Source of the DNA: Clostridia bacterium
GTDB lineage: Bacteria; Bacillota; Clostridia; Oscillospirales; CAG-382
Direction of reading: 5' to 3'
DNA length: 60,287 bases
Assembly (NCBI GenBank): GCA_017397805.1
Contig: JAFQHW010000022.1
Span: forward strand, 1 to 60,287
Positions within the stretch are counted from its first letter, which is position 1, and each line of letters starts with the position of its first letter. Shown one piece after another: positions 1 to 7,934 of this stretch. The notes below the pieces were generated by a model. It saw only the letters and a list, made by a program, of their open reading frames with translations, did no database searches and was not told the origin of the DNA. The position numbers were made by a program, and so were the translations under genes.

Positions 1-344
1 GTGGTCTTACCGCTACCCTGCAGACCGCACATAAGCACCACCGTGGGAGGCTTGGTTGCCATAACGAGCTTGGAATTTTCCTTACCCATAAGGGTAATAA
101 GCTCCTCATGCACTATCTTAACTATTTGCTGTGCGGGCATAAGGCTTTCCAACACGTCGGAACCTACAGCCCTTTCACTTACCTTTGCAATAAAATCCTT
201 AACAACCTTAAAGTTAACATCTGCTTCAAGCAGTGCTAATTTAATCTCACGCATGCCCGCCTTAACGTCTGCCTCGGTAAGCTTGCCGCTGTTTTTGAAT
301 TTTTTAAAGGCACCTGCTATTTTATCTACAAGACCTTCAAACAT
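1..344 (-). CDS. ffh: Signal recognition particle GTPase Ffh (SRP54), N-terminal part
   Basis: This is the first 114 codons of Ffh, the GTPase subunit of the signal recognition particle that brings ribosomes making membrane and secreted proteins to the FtsY receptor. The start (MFEGLVDKIAGAFKKF) opens the helical N domain. The visible part stops inside the G domain, just after the Walker A motif GLQGSGKT, because the window ends there. The ATG at 344 follows a GGAGG SD at a good distance. It lies 13 bases after the ylxM stop, so the two genes are almost certainly cotranscribed, as is usual in Bacillota. The identification rests on the start, the TKPP-VVL-MCGLQGSGKT block and the ylxM neighbour. 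Confidence 0.93.
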   Translation of the reverse strand, partial: MFEGLVDKIAGAFKKFKNSGKLTEADVKAGMREIKLALLEADVNFKVVKDFIAKVSERAVGSDVLESLMPAQQIVKIVHEELITLMGKENSKLVMATKPPTVVLMCGLQGSGKT

Positions 345-357
345 AGCTTTTCCTCCG

Positions 358-684
358 TTAAAATTCTGCCGCAAGGCTTGCGGCAAGGTCAGAAAGCTCT
401 TTATCGTTTAAAAGGGTGGCTTTGTTTGCCAAAGACTCCAACCCCAAACGCAGTTTCTTCGATTTTTTGTAGAAGTTCAATTTTTCCTCAAACTCCAAAA
501 GCTTTGCCTCTCCCTTTTTTATGGCGTCACGGACACCCTGACGGGTAATGCCCGTATCCTCACCTATCTCCGACAGAGAAAGGTCACCGTTATAATAAAG
601 GTCAAGCACGTCGCGCTGATTCTCCGAAAGCAGAGCACCGTATATATCCAGCAGAGAAGATATTAAAATCCTGTTGCTTTCCAT
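358..684 (-). CDS. ylxM: YlxM-type helix-turn-helix protein, SRP-associated
   Basis: A 108-residue protein of the YlxM/p13 family, sigma-70 region-4-like helix-turn-helix proteins encoded next to ffh and thought to modulate SRP. The central LSLSEIGEDTGITRQGVRDAI stretch is the predicted HTH, followed by a lysine-rich coiled C-terminus. I chose the ATG at 684 (MESNRILISS) rather than an in-frame start at 717. It has an SD (GAGGTGGG at 689-696) about 6 bases upstream, and the longer start would lie inside a hairpin. The gene starts immediately after a terminator/promoter overlap described separately and leads directly into ffh. Confidence 0.88.
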   Translation of the reverse strand: MESNRILISSLLDIYGALLSENQRDVLDLYYNGDLSLSEIGEDTGITRQGVRDAIKKGEAKLLEFEEKLNFYKKSKKLRLGLESLANKATLLNDKELSDLAASLAAEF

Positions 685-696
685 AAAGCCCACCTC

Positions 697-730
697 AAAA
701 AAACAGCTGTAAAGCAAAACGCTTTACAGC
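697..730 (-). terminator. Rho-independent terminator of the Clp-like gene
   Basis: On the minus strand a perfect 10-bp stem (GCTGTAAAGC, 721-730, with GCTTTACAGC, 706-715) with loop GTTTT is followed by TG and seven T (697-703). It lies 26 bases past the stop of the Clp-like gene. The T-run ends directly against the ylxM SD, so the terminator and the ylxM leader occupy the same DNA. Confidence 0.8.
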
Positions 731-731
731 C

Positions 732-760
732 ATTATATATTAAACTTTTCCGTTTGTCAA
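732..760 (-). promoter_or_regulatory. Consensus sigma-A promoter for ylxM-ffh
   Basis: On the minus strand TTGACA (755-760), a 17-base spacer and TATAAT (732-737) give a perfect consensus. The -35 box overlaps the stop codon of the Clp-like gene (757-759). The expected start is near 725, inside the 5' arm of the terminator hairpin. Confidence 0.85.
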
Positions 761-2877
761 CAGTTTTTTGCGGTAATTTTCAACTTTTCTTCTCCGTTTT
801 CCCAAAAAAGCACCGCGTCAAGAGGAGAGTGAAGCCCCGTTTGCTCTGCAATCAAGCGGTCAACCGTTCGTTTAAGTCTGCGGCGAAGCCCCCCGTGGCT
901 TATTCCTTTGGAGTGACAGCTTTTGGCATAGGCTGAGGAAAAATCCTCTGCTTTGTCCAAAAGCACACCCTTAGTCCATAGGTTTAGCCTAAGCTCTTCA
1001 AAATAGCCGTCCGCCACTTCCTCCAGCTCCTTTTCTCCCGACGGAGCAAAGAATACCGTTTCATCGGCAAGCTCCTCAAGCTCCTTTAAAACAGGCTCCG
1101 CACATCTTTGCGTTTTGGCAAAGCCTGCCACGCCGCCTTCTTCTCTGCAAGCGGAAAGCACCGTCAAACATCCGTTAAAGCTTACTTTAAGTCCGTTTCC
1201 GTCCCTAAGCTCACCTGCCTCTGCGGTTTGCCGTATTATGGATAAGAACTCGCTGTCTGCTTTATTCACGTTATCTATAAACAAAACGCATCGGGGCAGT
1301 CGCCTTATCTTTTCCGTAAGCAAGCCGCCGTCACCGTCAGAAGTACCTATAAGACGGCTTACGCCGTAGCTTCCTTTATAATCCTCTGCGTTAAAGGCTA
1401 TAAAAGCGTCGTCGTCCTCAAATAACAGCTTGGCGCATTCCTTTGCCAAGGTTCGCTTGCCGACGCCCTTGCCTCCTACGAAAAGAAGGGTGCGCAAGCC
1501 GCCCTCCTCGTAGGCACCGTATCTTCGTACCGCTTTTAAGGCTCGGTCAACCGCATCCTTTTGCCCGTGGACGCGGTGTTTAAGCTTTTGTGCCTGCTCG
1601 TCTGCTTCCGATAAAACGCAGGCGCTTACGCTCTTTCCTGCCTTTAGTGCCTCGATAACGTCTTGCCTTTCCACCGTGATGCGGCGGTTGCCTTTGCTCA
1701 TACGGCACCCTGCGGCGGCTTCGTCCATTAGATCTATCGCCTTATCGGGCAAACTGCGCTCGCCTATATATTTAGAGGATAGCTCCACCGCCGCGCTTAA
1801 AGCGCCGTCGCTTATATCTACTCCGTGGTGGGCCTCGTAACGGGGGCGCAAGCCTTTCAGGATTTTTAAGCACCCGTCTTTGTCAGGCTCTTTCAGCAAC
1901 ACGCATTGAAACCTTCTTTCCAAGGCGCCGTCCTTTTCTATATATTTTTTATACTCTTTAAGGGTGGTTGCGCCTATAAGCTGCAGTTCACCTCTGGCAA
2001 GATAAGGCTTTAGAATGTTGGAAGCGTCTATGGCACCCTCCGCCGCACCTGCGCCCACTATGGTGTGCAGTTCATCTACGAAAAGGATAACGTCGCCCGC
2101 CGATTTTACTTCCTCTATTATCCCTCGTATCTTGTCTTCAAACTCGCCTCTGTACTTGGTGCCCGCTACCAGTGAGGACATATCGACGGTCATTATCCGC
2201 TTGCGTTTTAAGGCGTCGGGCACTTTGCCGTTGATTATTCTGAGGGCGATGGACTCTGCCACCGCGGTTTTGCCTACGCCCGGCTCACCTATAAGACATG
2301 GGTTGTTTTTCGTTCTTCTCAGAAGTATCTGTATAACCCTTTCTTCCTCTTTTTCTCTGCCGATAACCGGGTCTATCGATCCTTCGGCGGCTTTTTCCGT
2401 CAGGTCGCAACCGTTGCTTTCAAGCAGCGGAGTAGGCTTTCTCTGTTTGCTTGCGGTCTTTTGCACTTTGTATTCCCCCTCAGTTAATGCTTTCAGCTTT
2501 TCGTATAAGCGTGAAGCGCCGCCGTAGCCGTTTATCATTCGCTTGGCAGAGCATTCTTCGCTGACAAGTGCTGCCAAAAGCTCCACGCTTCCCACCTTGC
2601 AGTATTCCTTGGCGGCTTTAAGCAAAAGTTTTTTAAGCTTGGGTGTCATGTCGCGGCACTCTCTGCCCTCGTACATCCGCGGTTCGCTTTCAATTTTATT
2701 CCTAAGGCTTTCGCCGTCTATGCCAACGCTGTCCATAAGCTTGCCGGCCTCTGTGGTTTTGGCGGCTAAAGCTAACAGTAAATGCTCACTGCCCACGTAG
2801 CTGTCACCAAGCTGTGCCGCCAAAATAAATGCGGTATTTACCGCAAGGCGACCTTCGTTTGTGAATTTTTCGTTCAT
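757..2877 (-). CDS. Clp/HSP100 ATPase with a degenerate second AAA+ module
   Basis: A 706-residue double-AAA+ Clp family protein. Residues 1-145 form a Clp N-terminal repeat domain. The first module is intact: Walker A GEPGVGKT (197-204), pore loop GTKYRGEFE (about 238-246), Walker B ILFVDEL (about 263-269) and an arginine-finger-like ALERRF. The second module looks inactive. Its Walker A is GGKGVGKR, the FDEIEKAH Walker B has become FIDNVNKAD, so the catalytic Glu is lost, and the PPGYVGYD pore loop is reduced to TSDGDGG. No ClpB/ClpC-type middle coiled coil is visible. It resembles ClpC/ClpA more than ClpE, which is present at 25.5 kb. The ATG follows GGAGGG. It is probably monocistronic, with a TATAAT-like -10 at 2918-2923 and its own terminator. 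Whether it still partners with ClpP is not known. Confidence 0.85.
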   Translation of the reverse strand: MNEKFTNEGRLAVNTAFILAAQLGDSYVGSEHLLLALAAKTTEAGKLMDSVGIDGESLRNKIESEPRMYEGRECRDMTPKLKKLLLKAAKEYCKVGSVELLAALVSEECSAKRMINGYGGASRLYEKLKALTEGEYKVQKTASKQRKPTPLLESNGCDLTEKAAEGSIDPVIGREKEEERVIQILLRRTKNNPCLIGEPGVGKTAVAESIALRIINGKVPDALKRKRIMTVDMSSLVAGTKYRGEFEDKIRGIIEEVKSAGDVILFVDELHTIVGAGAAEGAIDASNILKPYLARGELQLIGATTLKEYKKYIEKDGALERRFQCVLLKEPDKDGCLKILKGLRPRYEAHHGVDISDGALSAAVELSSKYIGERSLPDKAIDLMDEAAAGCRMSKGNRRITVERQDVIEALKAGKSVSACVLSEADEQAQKLKHRVHGQKDAVDRALKAVRRYGAYEEGGLRTLLFVGGKGVGKRTLAKECAKLLFEDDDAFIAFNAEDYKGSYGVSRLIGTSDGDGGLLTEKIRRLPRCVLFIDNVNKADSEFLSIIRQTAEAGELRDGNGLKVSFNGCLTVLSACREEGGVAGFAKTQRCAEPVLKELEELADETVFFAPSGEKELEEVADGYFEELRLNLWTKGVLLDKAEDFSSAYAKSCHSKGISHGGLRRRLKRTVDRLIAEQTGLHSPLDAVLFWENGEEKLKITAKNC

Positions 2878-2965
2878 AATTTGCCCTCCACACAGAGATT
2901 TTGCCCTAAAATAGTGGATTATATTTCCATTTTATTATTTTTTTGTAAAAAAGTTAATAATTAGC

Positions 2966-2994
2966 TTCACAATATAACCGCTTTGTGGTACACT
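2966..2994 (+). promoter_or_regulatory. Possible promoter in the 2878-3013 divergent intergenic region
   Basis: TTCACA (2966-2971), 17 bases, TACACT (2989-2994) could drive the plus-strand gene, but the start would fall almost on the SD (GAGGTG, 3001-3006), leaving little leader. On the minus strand a TATAAT-like -10 (2918-2923) lies in AT-rich sequence before the Clp-like gene without a convincing -35. I saw no CtsR heptad operator here. Confidence 0.3.
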
Positions 2995-3013
2995 CATTGT
3001 GAGGTGTTATACA

Positions 3014-3688
3014 ATGAACACGGAAAATAATACAAATAGGGGTATAAATCACCAAAAAGCACATAATATCGCCCCTAATAACGGCAAAAAACGGGTAAGA
3101 AGGCTTACTCCGGAAGAAATTGAAGCTCGCAGAATACAAGCGGAGGAGCTTCGTATAGAAAAAAGGCAAACTTTTATCGTAAGATTTATTTTCGGCACCT
3201 TGGTTTATCTTTTGTGTTGCGGTATTATTTTCGGTGCGGTTTTTTCTATGTATTTCAGCAGCGAGGAGCCTGATATACTGACCCTTCAGGTTTTGGATTC
3301 AAAGGGTAACGTTCTCAGCACGTCTGAGGGCGATAAGTTTATAATAAATAATGTACCCTATATTTCCGCTACCGAGCTTTCTTATCTTTACGATTTCACT
3401 TTGGCGGGTGATAAGACCAGAGTTTCCTTGCATTTTCATAATGCTGATGAAAGCTTATCGCTTACGAAGGACAGTACCGCGGTCAGCATAAACGGCAGCA
3501 GTGTAAGACTTACCGCGCCCATAATTTTTACGGATGACTATTATATTCCGCTGGAATTGATTAGAAACTATTTTAACGGGGTAACAATCGTATATGATAA
3601 CGAGGAGGAAACGGCAAGGCTTTCCGTTAAGCCCGATTTAAAGTCTTATCTGAGGCTTTATACCCAAAACGATACTCCTCAAGCTTAA
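3014..3688 (+). CDS. Single-pass membrane protein with copper-amine-oxidase-N-like stalk domain
   Basis: A 224-residue protein with a charged cytoplasmic N-terminus (about 55 residues, rich in Arg, Glu and Gln), one transmembrane helix at about 56-78 (FIFGTLVYLLCCGIIFGAVF), and an outside part. The outside part resembles the copper amine oxidase N-terminal stalk repeat: VSINGSSVRLTAPII followed by DDYYIPLELIRNYF and VYDNEEETARLSV. In Clostridia these domains are attached to envelope proteins and do not by themselves imply an enzyme. The ATG at 3014 is preceded by GAGGTG; a GTG at 2999 overlaps that SD and is less likely. The next gene follows after 23 bases, so the pair probably forms an envelope-related operon. 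The exact function is unknown. Confidence 0.75.
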   Translation: MNTENNTNRGINHQKAHNIAPNNGKKRVRRLTPEEIEARRIQAEELRIEKRQTFIVRFIFGTLVYLLCCGIIFGAVFSMYFSSEEPDILTLQVLDSKGNVLSTSEGDKFIINNVPYISATELSYLYDFTLAGDKTRVSLHFHNADESLSLTKDSTAVSINGSSVRLTAPIIFTDDYYIPLELIRNYFNGVTIVYDNEEETARLSVKPDLKSYLRLYTQNDTPQA

Positions 3689-3711
3689 TTTGAAAGGATG
3701 AATTTGTTTTT

Positions 3712-5238
3712 ATGAGTTCGAGAAAGACAGCCATGCTCTTGGCAATGGTATTGGTGCTTGCTTTTATGGTAAGTGCCGTTCCCGTTTCCGTGGCACAAGC
3801 GTCTTACGTAGACGATTTTTTGGCTACCGTGGGTCCCATGTGTACCAAAGATATGAGGGATAACCGCATTTTGGCTTCCTTCACCTTGGCACAGGCTATA
3901 TGGGAAAGCGGTTGGGGCAGGAGTACCCTTGCCACTCAAGCCAATAACTTGTTCGGTATCCGCGCCTACAGTACTTGGGACGGCAAGGTGTACGACCGTA
4001 ACGAGTGTGTGCTTTACAACAGCTGGACACAGCTTGTTAACACAAAGGGGCAAAGCTACGTAAAGAGCTATTCCTTGTCCTTCTGGCGCGCCTACGATAG
4101 CTGGCAGGAAAGTGTAAACGACCACAGCGATCTGTTTAACCGTTCCTCAAACTATGCAAATTTAAGGGGCAATTTCGATTACAAATCCTGCGCTACCCTT
4201 ATAGTTCAGGACGGTTATTGCAGTGAGACCGAATATACGGGCGTTTTGATTAATCTTATCGAAAGCTACGAGCTTGAGAAGTATAATTACGATTTCGGCG
4301 GCAACGGCGGAAGTACTGCTACTCCCGCACCCGACGTTCAGACGGACCCCAACGGTGCCAAAACGATAGCGTTAAGCCTTTCTTCTCTTTACATGGAAAC
4401 GGGGCTTTCCTACGGTATAACCGCTACGGTAACTCCCGATACCGCACCTTATACCATGATAAGCACCAACAGTAACATAGTTTCCGTAAGCGGCAATATG
4501 CTTACGGCAGTGGGTGTGGGCAAGGCTGATATAGTGCTTAACAGCGGCTCTCTTACCGTTAAATGCGCGGTTACCGTTAAGGATAACTACGGCGGCATAG
4601 TGGCAGACGGCGCTTTCGTTCGTTGCACCGCTGACGGCGATGAGATAACAGTCCCCGCAGAGGCTACTCATATCCCCGCTAACGCATTCGAAGGTATCAG
4701 TGCAAGCAAGGTTATAGTGGGTAACGGTGTCGTTTCTATGGACAGCGGTATATTTGACGATATGGGTGGTGGATTTACCCTTTGTTCCTACGGTAACAGG
4801 GTGGTTTCCGATTACGCCAGCGCAAACGCTATAGCTCATATCAATATCAACACCGGCTGGAGCTTGGATAACGCATCCTCTTTGGTTTCCGGCATATCCC
4901 TTTATACTACCGTAGAGCTAATTAATGCTTATTACAAGGCTCAAGGTCTTACGGTAAGCCTGGCTGACAGCAAAGGCAACCCTCTTGACAATACGGATTA
5001 TTTCGGTACCGGTTCTACCCTTACTGTAGGCGGCGCAAGCTACAAGGCTATAATCAAGGGCGATACCGACGGTAACGGTATCGCTTCCACTGCGGATCTG
5101 TTGACCTTAAAGGGATATTTGGGCGGTGACGATTCTTATCTTCCCGCACGTCCTTACCGCAAGGCGGCAGACTTTAACGGTGATGAAAGAATAACTACTG
5201 CAGACTATCTTGCGATCTTCCGTTCTTTCACCGCGTAA
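3712..5238 (+). CDS. Secreted GH73-like glucosaminidase with Big_2, BspA-like LRR and dockerin domains
   Basis: A 508-residue exported protein. Residues 1-30 are a signal peptide ending near VAQAS. Residues 31-195 match the glucosaminidase/FlgJ (GH73) fold, with LASFTLAQAIWESGWG containing the catalytic-type Glu, then ANNLFGIRA and FWRAYDSWQESVNDHSDLF. Such domains cleave peptidoglycan glycan strands. After a linker come a Big_2-like Ig domain (about 215-295), a BspA-type leucine-rich segment (VPAEATHIPANAFEG, about 305-380), and a C-terminal type I dockerin with two calcium loops, DTDGNGIASTAD and DFNGDERITTAD. A dockerin normally docks on a cohesin; none is encoded here. The SD AAAGGA is 13 bases before the ATG, somewhat far. 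It lies in an operon with the stalk-domain gene and ends at a strong terminator. Confidence 0.88.
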   Translation: MSSRKTAMLLAMVLVLAFMVSAVPVSVAQASYVDDFLATVGPMCTKDMRDNRILASFTLAQAIWESGWGRSTLATQANNLFGIRAYSTWDGKVYDRNECVLYNSWTQLVNTKGQSYVKSYSLSFWRAYDSWQESVNDHSDLFNRSSNYANLRGNFDYKSCATLIVQDGYCSETEYTGVLINLIESYELEKYNYDFGGNGGSTATPAPDVQTDPNGAKTIALSLSSLYMETGLSYGITATVTPDTAPYTMISTNSNIVSVSGNMLTAVGVGKADIVLNSGSLTVKCAVTVKDNYGGIVADGAFVRCTADGDEITVPAEATHIPANAFEGISASKVIVGNGVVSMDSGIFDDMGGGFTLCSYGNRVVSDYASANAIAHININTGWSLDNASSLVSGISLYTTVELINAYYKAQGLTVSLADSKGNPLDNTDYFGTGSTLTVGGASYKAIIKGDTDGNGIASTADLLTLKGYLGGDDSYLPARPYRKAADFNGDERITTADYLAIFRSFTA

Positions 5239-5261
5239 AGAATAACTTTAAAAACAATTTG

Positions 5262-5298
5262 AAAAAGGCTTTTCGGTTCAGTGCCGAAAAGCCTTTTT
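5262..5298. terminator. Bidirectional terminator between the dockerin gene and ahcY
   Basis: A perfect 15-bp inverted repeat (5262-5276 and 5284-5298, core GGCTTTTCGG/CCGAAAAGCC) with a 7-base loop. A-runs on one flank and T-runs on the other let it serve both converging genes. Confidence 0.9.
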
Positions 5299-5326
5299 GC
5301 GTTATGTGTTTATTGCTTGAGGATAC

Positions 5327-6574
5327 TTACTCCAAATTCCAGCTGTTTAGGTATGCTTCCTGTTCGGGGGTAAGGGCATCTATCTCCACGCCCCATGCGG
5401 AAAGCTTCATTCCCGCTACACGGCGGTCGGTTTCCACGGGCACGTCAACGGTGCCGGCTTTCAAGTTTTTGCCGTTTTCCGCAATATAACGTGCGCTGAG
5501 AGCTTGTATAGCAAAGCTCATATCCATAATCTCTGCAGGGTGACCGTCACCTGCCGCAAGATTTACAAGTCTGCCCTCTGCGATAACGTTAAGGGTGTTG
5601 CCGTTCTTTAGGGTGTATCCGTTTATGTTGTTACGGCGTTCCTTTACCTCTACGGCTATTTTTTCAAGACAAGCCATATCTACTTCTACGTTAAAGTGAC
5701 CTGCGTTGCAGAGGATTGCACCGTCCTTCATATTGTTGAAGTCCTTTTCGGAGATAACGCCGCTGCAACCGGTAACGGTAACGAAGAAATCACCAACCTT
5801 TGCGGCATCTTCCATCTTCATAACCTTAAAGCCGTCCATAACAGCCTCTATCGCCTTTATGGGGTCAACCTCGGTAACGATAACGGAAGCGCCAAGCCCT
5901 GCGGCGCGTTTCGCCACGCCCTTGCCGCACCAGCCGTAGCCTGCAACAACTACGTTTTTACCTGCCACGATAAGGTTGGTGGTGCGGTTTATGCCGTCCC
6001 AAACGGATTGCCCCGTACCGTAGCGGTTATCAAACAAATACTTGCAGTTGGCGTTGTTTACCAATACCATGGGGAACTTCAAAGCGCCGTCACGCTCCAT
6101 GGATTTAAGGCGGATAATACCGGTGGTTGTTTCCTCACAGCCGCCCAATACGTTTGCGGTAAGCTGAGGATACTCGTTATGTATAAGGCTTACCAAGTCG
6201 CCGCCGTCGTCAATTATGATGTTGGGGCCAACCTCTATAACCTTGCTTATATGGCGCTTGTACTCCTCCTCGGTGGCGGCGTGCCAAGCGTACACGTTAA
6301 GACCGCCCTGCACCAAAGCCGCGGCAACATCGTCTTGGGTGGAAAGGGGGTTACTGCCCGTAATATACATTTCTGCACCACCGGCTGCAAGCACACGGCA
6401 AAGATAAGCTGTTTTTGCCTCCAAATGGATGGATAATGCAACCTTAAGCCCCTTAAAGGGTTTATCCTTTTCAAACTCGGCTTCAATAGCGCGAAGCAAG
6501 GGCATATTGCTTTTTACCCAGCCTATCTTCATTTCTCCGCTTTTCCAAAGGTTTATATCTCTGATTTCACTCAT
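5327..6574 (-). CDS. ahcY: Adenosylhomocysteinase
   Basis: A 415-residue S-adenosylhomocysteine hydrolase, which splits SAH into adenosine and homocysteine with bound NAD. Visible family blocks are LSIHLEAKTAYL near the N-terminus, the NNANCKYLFDNRYGTGQS substrate region, the Rossmann motif VAGYGWCGKGVA and AILCNAGHFNVE. The length fits the shorter bacterial/archaeal (Thermotoga-like) type. The ATG at 6574 has AGGAG upstream and overlaps the end of the GH4 gene by 8 bases, so it is translationally coupled. A longer in-frame ORF to 6664 has no supporting RBS. It shares an operon with cysE, linking it to sulfur amino-acid metabolism. It is the last gene before the bidirectional terminator. Confidence 0.95.
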   Translation of the reverse strand: MSEIRDINLWKSGEMKIGWVKSNMPLLRAIEAEFEKDKPFKGLKVALSIHLEAKTAYLCRVLAAGGAEMYITGSNPLSTQDDVAAALVQGGLNVYAWHAATEEEYKRHISKVIEVGPNIIIDDGGDLVSLIHNEYPQLTANVLGGCEETTTGIIRLKSMERDGALKFPMVLVNNANCKYLFDNRYGTGQSVWDGINRTTNLIVAGKNVVVAGYGWCGKGVAKRAAGLGASVIVTEVDPIKAIEAVMDGFKVMKMEDAAKVGDFFVTVTGCSGVISEKDFNNMKDGAILCNAGHFNVEVDMACLEKIAVEVKERRNNINGYTLKNGNTLNVIAEGRLVNLAAGDGHPAEIMDMSFAIQALSARYIAENGKNLKAGTVDVPVETDRRVAGMKLSAWGVEIDALTPEQEAYLNSWNLE

Positions 6575-7913
6575 CTTTATTCTCCTGTGCTTCCGCGTCT
6601 CTTTTTGCATACCAATCCGCAAACTGGGGCAGATATTTTCTGTGCGCCATAAGCAGTTCGTCAAGAACGGTTATGGCAAGCTTTTGGCTTCCCACCAAGG
6701 GGTTTATCATCATGGCAAGCAAAGCCTTGTTATAGTCACCGCTTACCGCCGCTTCTACGGAAGCTAACTCAAAGGACTTTATCTCTTGTATAAGTCCGTT
6801 GGTAGCCTTGGGAAGTGCACCTATCTTCAGCGGAATAGGTCCGTCCTTGGTTATACGGCAACTTACCTCAACTATCTCGTCTTCTTCAAAGTTTTCTATG
6901 GCCCTGCCGGTGTTAAGGGTGTTAACGACCTGAATATCGCCCTTGTCACTGTATATGGAGCAAATAAGGTTACAAGCCGCATCGCTGTAGTATGCGCCGC
7001 CGCGCTTGGAAAGCAGTTCGGGCTTTTCGTCAAGCTCGGGATTCTTGTAAAGCTCAAACAGATCCTTTTCTACCTGCTTAACCATCTCGGCTCTGGTGCC
7101 GTTATGCTCAAACTTTTCAATAGCCTCTGCAAGATATTCTTTTGCCATGTAGAAATATCTGTGGTAAGGGCAGGGCATAACGCCAAGGGTATCCACAAAG
7201 CTCTTGTTCCAGCTGATACCCGTTATGTTATTCATACTCATGGTGCCCCATTTATCAAGGGCCTCTGCCGTTCTGTCCTCTCCGTTTACCAAAACCTTGG
7301 TGGCGTAAACCATATGATTAAGACCGCCGAAGTGTACCTCTACGTCCTCACGGGGAAGCTCCAATATTTCCGCAATGCTTATATGCATATTAATGGGCAC
7401 GTTGCAAAGACCTATCGCTTTTTTGTGCACGCCGTAGCGGTTTATCGCCTCGGTAACCATACCCGCGGGGTTGGTGAAGTTTATAAGCCAAGCGTTGGGA
7501 CAAAGCTCCTTGATGTCCTTGCAGATGTCAAGGATAACGGGGATGGTACGAAGCCCCTTAAAAAGTCCGCCTGCGCCGTTGGTCTCCTGACCTAACATTC
7601 CGTGGCTTAAAGGAATGCGCTCGTCTTTGATACGCGCGTCAAGAAGACCTACGCGCATCTGCGTGGTTACGAAATCCGCACCGGGAAGTGCCTGTCTTCT
7701 GTCAAGGGTGGTGTAAAGCTTCATGGGAAGTTTTGCCTTTTCTATCTGCCTTCTTGCAAGGGCGGCAACTATCTCAAGCTTTTCTTTGCCCTCTTCAATG
7801 TCAACAAGCCAAAGCTCGTCAACGGGTAAACTGTCGTATCTCTTAATAAATCCCTCAACCAATTCGGGGGTATAGGAGGAACCTCCGCCTATAGTTACTA
7901 TTTTAACACCCAT
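6567..7913 (-). CDS. GH4 family 6-phospho-beta-glucosidase
   Basis: A 448-residue NAD- and metal-dependent glycoside hydrolase of family 4. The N-terminus has the Rossmann signature KIVTIGGGSSYTPELVEG. The family blocks WLINFTNPAGMVTEA and GLCNVPI (metal-binding Cys) and HFGGLNHMVYA follow. GH4 enzymes with SSYTPEL and GLCNVP blocks generally cleave 6-phospho-beta-glucosides. SD GGAGGT precedes the ATG. The ROK kinase is directly upstream (21 bases) and no PTS gene is seen, so the likely route is phosphorylation of an imported beta-glucoside by the kinase and then hydrolysis here to glucose-6-phosphate plus glucose or aglycone. The substrate class is an inference from family and context. Confidence 0.9.
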   Translation of the reverse strand: MGVKIVTIGGGSSYTPELVEGFIKRYDSLPVDELWLVDIEEGKEKLEIVAALARRQIEKAKLPMKLYTTLDRRQALPGADFVTTQMRVGLLDARIKDERIPLSHGMLGQETNGAGGLFKGLRTIPVILDICKDIKELCPNAWLINFTNPAGMVTEAINRYGVHKKAIGLCNVPINMHISIAEILELPREDVEVHFGGLNHMVYATKVLVNGEDRTAEALDKWGTMSMNNITGISWNKSFVDTLGVMPCPYHRYFYMAKEYLAEAIEKFEHNGTRAEMVKQVEKDLFELYKNPELDEKPELLSKRGGAYYSDAACNLICSIYSDKGDIQVVNTLNTGRAIENFEEDEIVEVSCRITKDGPIPLKIGALPKATNGLIQEIKSFELASVEAAVSGDYNKALLAMMINPLVGSQKLAITVLDELLMAHRKYLPQFADWYAKRDAEAQENKDE

Positions 7914-7934
7914 TATATTAACCTCCAGAAAATA

